Source of the DNA: JBFKOL01 sp041628815
GTDB lineage: Bacteria; Bacteroidota; Bacteroidia; Chitinophagales; Saprospiraceae
DNA length: 10,093 bases
Assembly (NCBI GenBank): GCA_041628815.1
Contig: JBFKOL010000143.1
Coordinates: 1-10,093 of the forward strand
Direction of reading: 5' to 3'
The notes beneath the pieces are model-generated. The model was not told the origin of the DNA, made no database searches, and saw only the letters and a program-made list of their open reading frames with translations. A program made the position numbers and the translations under genes. Every line of letters starts with the position of its first letter. The stretch's first letter is position 1. Shown here piece after piece: positions 5,661 to 10,093 of this stretch.

Positions 5661-6959
5661 TTATTTAATAATCAACAATTTCGGATTAATCGGATAAAGC
5701 CATTCCACGCCTCTCGACGTGACGATGGCATCGTCTTCCAGTGGAACCCGCAACTTCTGTCCACCCCATTCGGGTACCTTTGTGTATGCGAATAATTCAA
5801 TCGACAACAGATTGGATGGATAGATGACGTAATCCAGGCGCACGGGGTTGAAGAAGGCGATGGACGGACCGATACCATGACCCCAGTTGCCAACCGAATG
5901 ACAACCAATGATGACGTCCGTCTCATCTTTCTCAGTGTATTGGTTGAACCCTTTCATCTTGTTGAATCCCGAAGCCATAAGCGCTTCATAGATCTCACCT
6001 TCGGCTTCGCGAGCAGTGATGCCTGCGCGAATGGTCTCTTTGATGATGGTCCGCACCCTGACCGCTTCGTCGAAGGCATGCTGGATACCTGGCGGCACGG
6101 TGGTTTCCCCTTCGTCGAGCACATAGGCCATGCGCTTCATATCGGTATACATATTCATCAATCCGACCCCGAAGTCGATCATGATGACGTCACCACGTTG
6201 TATGATTCTGTCGTTCGAAGTGGCAATGATGCCACGTGGGCCTGTGACATATACGGAAGGCATGCCAAAGGACGATTCGAGGTTGTTGCGATGCATCTCT
6301 TCGAGCATCCACCATGCGACATCTTCCAGGGTGGTAACTCCCGGGGTAATGACGTCGTTGGACAAGGCCTTCTCGGCAATGGTATACGAAAGCTCACACG
6401 CTTCCCCGTAAGCGGCAATCTCGCTGGCCACCCTGCGGGAACGAAAATCAGATACGAGCTTTTCGGCCGATACAAAACGCTTCTCGTATTTCTCACCGAG
6501 GATGTCTGCCAGTTCGTGATACGCAGAATACGACAGTCCGTCGGCGCCTCCAATGTTCTTTGAAAAATTGAGTCCTATGCGTTGAGGATCCCGTTTTTCC
6601 ACGAAGGATTTCAGTTCGGGTTCAGACCCGTAATAATCATAGCCACCGCCTTCTTTGAGCAGATATCCGCTGATACCCAATACCGTACGTTCGACGCGTC
6701 CTTGTCCCGGGTCATAGAAGATGTAATAACCGTTTTTACCCACATATCCCTCGCCCAGGTCGGGGTACAAAGGGTCGAAACTGCCTTCGCGGTTGGTGAT
6801 GATCCACATATCGATCTGGTTCTCGCGCATGACCTCCGGGAGGACTAGATCGAACTTGTCGTTGCGGATCTGGTTCATCTTGCGCCATCGGCGGTGTGCT
6901 TCCTGGCCGAAAGAACTGGTTGTAAAGACTATGAGGACAAGCACAAGCAATTGTTTCAT
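5661..6959 (-). CDS. secreted M24 family metallopeptidase (Xaa-Pro aminopeptidase-like)
   Basis: 432 aa from ATG 6959-6957 to TAA 5663-5661. The N-terminus MKQLLVLVLIVFTTSSFGQ is a signal peptide with probable cleavage after FG (residue 18), so it acts in the periplasm or outside. The N-terminal non-catalytic domain (about 20-175) is followed by the pita-bread domain. All five metal ligands of the family are seen: D262 (MIDFGV), D273 (YTDMKR), H361 (GHGIGPS), E388 (SIELF) and E408 (PLEDDA), so a two-metal aminopeptidase active on X-Pro or similar peptides is expected. H354 in GCHSVGNWGHGIG fits the substrate-binding His. The length agrees with other exported Bacteroidota members. It has its own -7 element at 6984-6977 and is 105 bp from the upstream thioredoxin gene. 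A role in scavenging peptides is inferred and exact specificity is not visible. Confidence 0.92.
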   Translation of the reverse strand: MKQLLVLVLIVFTTSSFGQEAHRRWRKMNQIRNDKFDLVLPEVMRENQIDMWIITNREGSFDPLYPDLGEGYVGKNGYYIFYDPGQGRVERTVLGISGYLLKEGGGYDYYGSEPELKSFVEKRDPQRIGLNFSKNIGGADGLSYSAYHELADILGEKYEKRFVSAEKLVSDFRSRRVASEIAAYGEACELSYTIAEKALSNDVITPGVTTLEDVAWWMLEEMHRNNLESSFGMPSVYVTGPRGIIATSNDRIIQRGDVIMIDFGVGLMNMYTDMKRMAYVLDEGETTVPPGIQHAFDEAVRVRTIIKETIRAGITAREAEGEIYEALMASGFNKMKGFNQYTEKDETDVIIGCHSVGNWGHGIGPSIAFFNPVRLDYVIYPSNLLSIELFAYTKVPEWGGQKLRVPLEDDAIVTSRGVEWLYPINPKLLIIK

Positions 6960-6976
6960 GATGCATTACTTTGTCA

Positions 6977-6984
6977 CAAATGTA
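6977..6984 (-). promoter_or_regulatory. Bacteroidota -7 element (TACATTTG) for the M24 peptidase gene
   Basis: On the minus strand TACATTTG matches TAnnTTTG at all fixed positions, 17 bp before the ATG. No TTG is seen in the -33 region, so the promoter may be weak or activator dependent. Confidence 0.55.
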
Positions 6985-7064
6985 CTTTTTGAGCCGGAAA
7001 GCCCCGTAGTCAGATGACTTTATCCCAAGTCTAACGCTGCGATATTAAACGTCTTTATTTCCCT

Positions 7065-7850
7065 TTAATACAAGACCATGTCGAATGTTCGCCTGTACTT
7101 TTTGGTCAGTTCGTGTTTGGTGCCGAAAATGCCAAAGAATGCAATGGCCGTCAGTCGTGGAAGGTCGTCGAGATAATTTTTATCGAGGCGGTTTGCCTCT
7201 ATGATTTGCTGGATGGCTTCTTCAAAATTCCCCTGGCCGGCTGCCTCTTGTGCCTTTCGCAATAAATCAGCTATTTGGCCTTGTTCATCAAGCTCAATTT
7301 GAAGGAAATGTGCCCATTTCCTAATGTGATCGGCCAGATCGAAGTGTTCATCACCCATATGGATGTCTTCCAGCAATGCCACGGCTTCTCTGGGAGAGGT
7401 AAATACAAGATGGCGGGCAAGTACCGTCCTTGCTTGCTTGTGTTCGGGGTGTTCGGCTACAAGCGGGCGCAACGCTTCCATAAAAGCTGTATCAGGTATT
7501 GATCCGGCACTTTGCAGTATTGCGGCTAAGGCCGCTTTGTCCTCACTGGGAAGGTTTTCTTCCAGCCATTTCTCTATATCCGATAAGGGCAGGGCACCGG
7601 TAAATTCCGCCACGATGTCTCCCTTGTAAAACATCTTCACCGCCGGTATACTCATGATTCCAAATTGCTGCGATAATTCAGGGTGCTCATCCACATTGAT
7701 TTTGACTAGGGACCAAAGGTTGCTTTGCTGTCCAGCAAGTTTGTCAAGGGTTGGTCCCAGGTACCTGCACGGTCCACACCATGGTGCCCAGAAATCTACA
7801 ACAACAGGTCGTACGTTGCTGATGTCCAATACATCTTTTTGAAAGTCCAT
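7065..7850 (-). CDS. thioredoxin-TPR fusion protein, CnoX/YbbN-like
   Basis: 261 aa from ATG 7850-7848 to TAA 7067-7065, no signal peptide, hence cytoplasmic. Residues 1-100 are a thioredoxin domain with active site WCGPC (C25, C28) and cis-Pro in SIPAV (P69). Residues 105-261 are helical TPR-like repeats, ending in LDDLPRLTAIAFFGIFG and a YRRTFDMVLY tail like that of CnoX/YbbN. In E. coli, CnoX is a holdase that protects proteins under oxidative chlorine stress and hands them to GroEL and DnaK, and its thioredoxin site lacks the redox pair. Here the CGPC is intact, so the protein should be able to reduce or form disulfides, as reported for some alphaproteobacterial forms. Chaperone activity is inferred from architecture only. 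The gene has its own -7 element. Domain identity is certain, CnoX function likely. Confidence 0.9.
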   Translation of the reverse strand: MDFQKDVLDISNVRPVVVDFWAPWCGPCRYLGPTLDKLAGQQSNLWSLVKINVDEHPELSQQFGIMSIPAVKMFYKGDIVAEFTGALPLSDIEKWLEENLPSEDKAALAAILQSAGSIPDTAFMEALRPLVAEHPEHKQARTVLARHLVFTSPREAVALLEDIHMGDEHFDLADHIRKWAHFLQIELDEQGQIADLLRKAQEAAGQGNFEEAIQQIIEANRLDKNYLDDLPRLTAIAFFGIFGTKHELTKKYRRTFDMVLY

Positions 7851-7873
7851 GTCTTATCGTTCTATGTACGCTG

Positions 7874-7881
7874 CAAAAATA
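7874..7881 (-). promoter_or_regulatory. Bacteroidota -7 element (TATTTTTG) for the thioredoxin-TPR gene
   Basis: The minus strand reads TATTTTTGCA, a full match to TAnnTTTG including the often seen trailing CA, 23 bp before the ATG at 7850. No clear TTG lies 19-21 bp further upstream. The rest of the gap to 7979 shows no gene. Confidence 0.6.
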
Positions 7882-7979
7882 CATCAACCGACCTTTATTT
7901 CATGGGATACACATCACATCAATAGCCGTAGTTCAAGAGATTCCCGGGAATAGAAAATGGACACTTTTCCAGACTGTTT

Positions 7980-9476
7980 TCATCTGCTGTCAGCTACTAC
8001 TTTGATAGTCTTTGATGTAATGCCAGTAAATATGAGCAAGGCCATTGTGAACATACACAACCAGGCAAAAGTATCCCCGATGACTGTATACAGAGTGGGG
8101 TAGCGATGCATCGGTACCTCACTAATCATAACATTGCTGGGCGATATAAAATAATCCATTTGGGCAAGTACACGTCCTACTGCGTCAGTAGCCATTGAAA
8201 GACCTTCCCCTGTCTGCCGGACAACGGAAAATCCATTCTCTACACCCCTGAAGACAGCCATATTTGTATGTAGCGGGTTAATGGCCTTCCAGTCCCATGC
8301 GGGTACGAGCATGATATCGGCCTTATTCCGTCCCGCCTGATGCACAAAAGAAGTAAATTCCATGTCATAACAGATCGTAGAAGCAATGCGCCCCAACGGT
8401 GTCTCGATCACGGGGACCAACTTTTCTCCGGCTTTATGTCCTGCCCCGGGGGTAGGATGGGCTTTGAGAAAGGTGAATTCTACCTGACCGGTTGGTGCGA
8501 CCAGTACCGACTTATTTTCCGGAACACGTTGAGTTGTATTCCTTGGAACCAGATAGTAAGCGATCAGCACATACGTCTGATGCGTCGAGGCATAGATGCT
8601 TGCTCTTTTAAGGAAATCCCGTTCCTGTTCTTGAAGTACCGAAATGGTTGCCTCAGGCCATAGAATCAATGCAGGACTGAACGCATGAAGCGCGTCCATC
8701 TGGTCATATATCCTGTTGTGGGCATCCGCGAGAATTGTATCAAGGCTTTCCCTGCTTTCACGGGCCATTTGGCTGGTTGAGGAAAAACCGGCTCCAGAGC
8801 GATCTTCCAGGAATTCCTCAATGGCTCTTTTAGGAGTAAAGGAAACGATTGGTCCGGACATTTCACTGGGTTCATACAGATGTATCCTGGCACCCCCATA
8901 TAGTAGTACAGCGAAAAAGACGGCACCAAATATCCATCCTCGACTCCGCATCCGCCCCCAATCCATTTTTTCATGCCATATCCAGTCCGTAACAGATCCT
9001 GTCCATAGTATGAGAAAAGTCAATCCCCAGATTCCGGTGACCGAAACCAGTTGCATGAGTGGAAGGTCTCCAAACTGGGTATAGGCCCACGATCCCCAGC
9101 TTCCAAAGAAAGTTGTATTGAGGAACTCAGCTGTCACTCCAGATACAGGGAAAAGCAACGTCGACCTGAAACCTTTTATACGATGGGCCAATAGTTTGTG
9201 CATCCAATAAGGGAAATACCAAATAATGGCATAGTAAATCGTAAGCAGGTAGGTGAGCGGTCCCAGGTCGGGGATAATTCCTATGAGCATAAACCTCGTC
9301 GAGACCAGGATGACCATAAAAAGGAAAATAAGTTCCCTGATACTACCCGTCTCGCGCAAGAATCGCAGAAACAAAATGGGTGCGATCCACGCTGCCACTG
9401 GAAAGATCCAGTTGCCATTCGACACAGCGAAAAATAGTGTACCCGTTATTAACCAGAGAAACGATTTGCGCCGCAT
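7980..9476 (-). CDS. membrane-bound carbon-nitrogen hydrolase, apolipoprotein N-acyltransferase (Lnt)-like
   Basis: 498 aa from ATG 9476-9474 to TGA 7982-7980. There are about six hydrophobic segments in the first 200 residues (about 5-20, 23-41, 47-69, 74-92, 140-163, 180-196), a nitrilase domain at about 208-455, and one more membrane helix near the C-terminus (about 462-486). This is the Lnt layout and length. The nitrilase triad is present: E275 (LWPEAT), K338 (FLKAHP) and C369 (ICYDMEF). Differences from E. coli-type Lnt: the stretch after Lys is KAHPTPGAG instead of a KxHLVPFGEYVP-like motif, the residue after CY is Asp rather than Glu, and the NDAWFG-like motif is replaced by PAWDWKA. 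Lnt adds the third acyl chain to lipoproteins on the periplasmic face of the inner membrane. This protein may be a paralogue with another acyl acceptor. Family certain, exact reaction open. AAAGGA abuts the ATG, too close for a normal ribosome site. Confidence 0.8.
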   Translation of the reverse strand: MRRKSFLWLITGTLFFAVSNGNWIFPVAAWIAPILFLRFLRETGSIRELIFLFMVILVSTRFMLIGIIPDLGPLTYLLTIYYAIIWYFPYWMHKLLAHRIKGFRSTLLFPVSGVTAEFLNTTFFGSWGSWAYTQFGDLPLMQLVSVTGIWGLTFLILWTGSVTDWIWHEKMDWGRMRSRGWIFGAVFFAVLLYGGARIHLYEPSEMSGPIVSFTPKRAIEEFLEDRSGAGFSSTSQMARESRESLDTILADAHNRIYDQMDALHAFSPALILWPEATISVLQEQERDFLKRASIYASTHQTYVLIAYYLVPRNTTQRVPENKSVLVAPTGQVEFTFLKAHPTPGAGHKAGEKLVPVIETPLGRIASTICYDMEFTSFVHQAGRNKADIMLVPAWDWKAINPLHTNMAVFRGVENGFSVVRQTGEGLSMATDAVGRVLAQMDYFISPSNVMISEVPMHRYPTLYTVIGDTFAWLCMFTMALLIFTGITSKTIKVVADSR

Positions 9477-9573
9477 TCCTTTAATTTAATAGAATTGTAA
9501 CAGGCTTTCAATTAAAACATCATCCAACCTTAGAATAACAGGTGAGCGCGTGTTCGGGATCTTCCAGTATTTT

Positions 9574-10093
9574 TTAGTCCATTCCTAATTCAGCCCTGAG
9601 TCTACCATCTGCTACATCGTGTTGGGTCCAGTAGGGAGCATTCATCACATGGGTTCGAACGGCTCTGGTAAGAAGCGGTTTTGCGCCCGGACCGTATCCG
9701 CTGGGATAGCTTTCTTCCCAGGAAATAATGGCATAGGGAAATTGTGCTTCGAAAGTGATCTTGAGAGTCCTTTCGAAATCATTGTACTTGATTTCATAGG
9801 CTTTGAGTGGATGGTCCGAAAGAGCAGGGTCATTTGCTTCTTTCAAGGAGGCCACAGCTGACTCGATACCAAACGGTCTATGTTTCAACCTCAGATACAT
9901 GGAACCGGGTACCAAATGAATGTCACCTGTCGGCAGCGATGAAGGGTCCAACCGGATCTTGTTCCAGATCTCATCTTCCAGCAAAGCTTTGTCGAATTCA
10001 AACTGTCGGTCCCCTTCTTGTTGGAAATAGGAAAACATTTGTCCCTGGTATTTCTCTTCGCGAAAATTGAGCTGTGAAAAAGTATGTCCACAC
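9574..10093 (-). CDS. conserved Bacteroidota protein, 5' end outside the window
   Basis: The frame is open from the right window edge to TAA 9576-9574, giving at least 172 residues. The start codon is not in the window, and Met at 10038 is internal: the preceding in-frame text reads CGHTFSQLNFREEKYQG. That CGHTxxQLN motif followed by SYFQQEGD and, further on, LPTGDIHLVPGSMYLRLKH and YNDFERTLKITFEAQFPY matches from memory a conserved Bacteroidota family of about 250-300 aa. It is often labelled in databases as a septum formation inhibitor Maf, although nothing here resembles the Maf nucleotide pyrophosphatase. Many members start as lipoproteins, which cannot be checked here. The beta-rich text with no catalytic motif suggests a binding or structural protein. 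It ends 97 bp before the Lnt-like gene on the same strand. The function is unknown. Confidence 0.75.
   Translation of the reverse strand, partial: CGHTFSQLNFREEKYQGQMFSYFQQEGDRQFEFDKALLEDEIWNKIRLDPSSLPTGDIHLVPGSMYLRLKHRPFGIESAVASLKEANDPALSDHPLKAYEIKYNDFERTLKITFEAQFPYAIISWEESYPSGYGPGAKPLLTRAVRTHVMNAPYWTQHDVADGRLRAELGMD

Noticed and set aside
5577..5795. Plus-strand frame with repeated LYTLHFT peptide
   Set aside because: The peptide repeat is only the translation of the ACTTTAC heptamer array and the frame then runs antisense into the M24 gene.
5877..6563. Plus-strand 228-codon open frame inside the M24 gene
   Set aside because: It is antisense to a peptidase with all five metal ligands, and its translation shows no recognisable domain.
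9477..9530. TTGAAA-N17-TAAATT as a promoter of the Lnt-like gene
   Set aside because: It fits the E. coli sigma-70 pattern only loosely, lacks the Bacteroidota TAnnTTTG form, and would leave almost no leader before the ATG.

Overview
The window looks like chromosomal DNA of a Bacteroidota bacterium, probably of the Cytophagales/Chryseolinea type. The reasons are the gene families present (DUF4174, M24 peptidase with a signal peptide, nSTAND1 ATPase, a conserved Bacteroidota protein at the right edge), two good Bacteroidota -7 promoter elements (TAnnTTTG), the near absence of Shine-Dalgarno sequences, and the repeat-rich AT-biased intergenic regions. The genus is a guess. No rRNA, tRNA, CRISPR array, insertion sequence or phage gene was seen.

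Left part (1-723): two identical 103-bp direct repeats, then the remains of a four-helix-bundle (S23/Avd-like) gene on the minus strand. That gene is full length but carries one internal TGA in place of a conserved glycine codon. The right-hand repeat ends exactly on the pseudogene's stop codon. A diverged relative of the repeat lies at 4824-4933, so this is a dispersed intergenic repeat family.

Conflict-system-like module (724-3907): a 343-aa minus-strand protein with a HEPN ribonuclease motif (RNEDRH) is transcribed divergently from an nSTAND1-type ATPase. The ATPase is split into two reading frames. The ATPase core (1944-2690) ends directly after the slippery heptamer A AAA AAG, and the -1 frame (open from 2657, first ATG at 2702) continues the same protein with a winged helix, one membrane helix, a coiled coil and TPR repeats. 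A -1 shift would give a single 654-aa membrane-anchored ATPase. The 187-bp gap between the two genes holds a perfect 8-2-8 palindrome. This pair is the most interesting part of the window: a possible HEPN/STAND defence or signalling system with possible programmed frameshifting. A plain frameshift mutation or a homopolymer sequencing error is equally open.

Right part (4022-10093): housekeeping-like genes. A plus-strand SDR oxidoreductase (4022-4813) faces a minus-strand series: a DUF4174 secreted protein, a secreted M24 metallopeptidase, a thioredoxin-TPR protein of the CnoX/YbbN type, a membrane-bound carbon-nitrogen hydrolase with apolipoprotein N-acyltransferase architecture, and the 3' part of a conserved Bacteroidota protein that runs off the window. 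These are separated by gaps of about 95-135 bp and two have their own promoter elements, so they look like separate transcripts rather than a tight operon. A seven-copy heptanucleotide tandem repeat sits just upstream of the DUF4174 gene.
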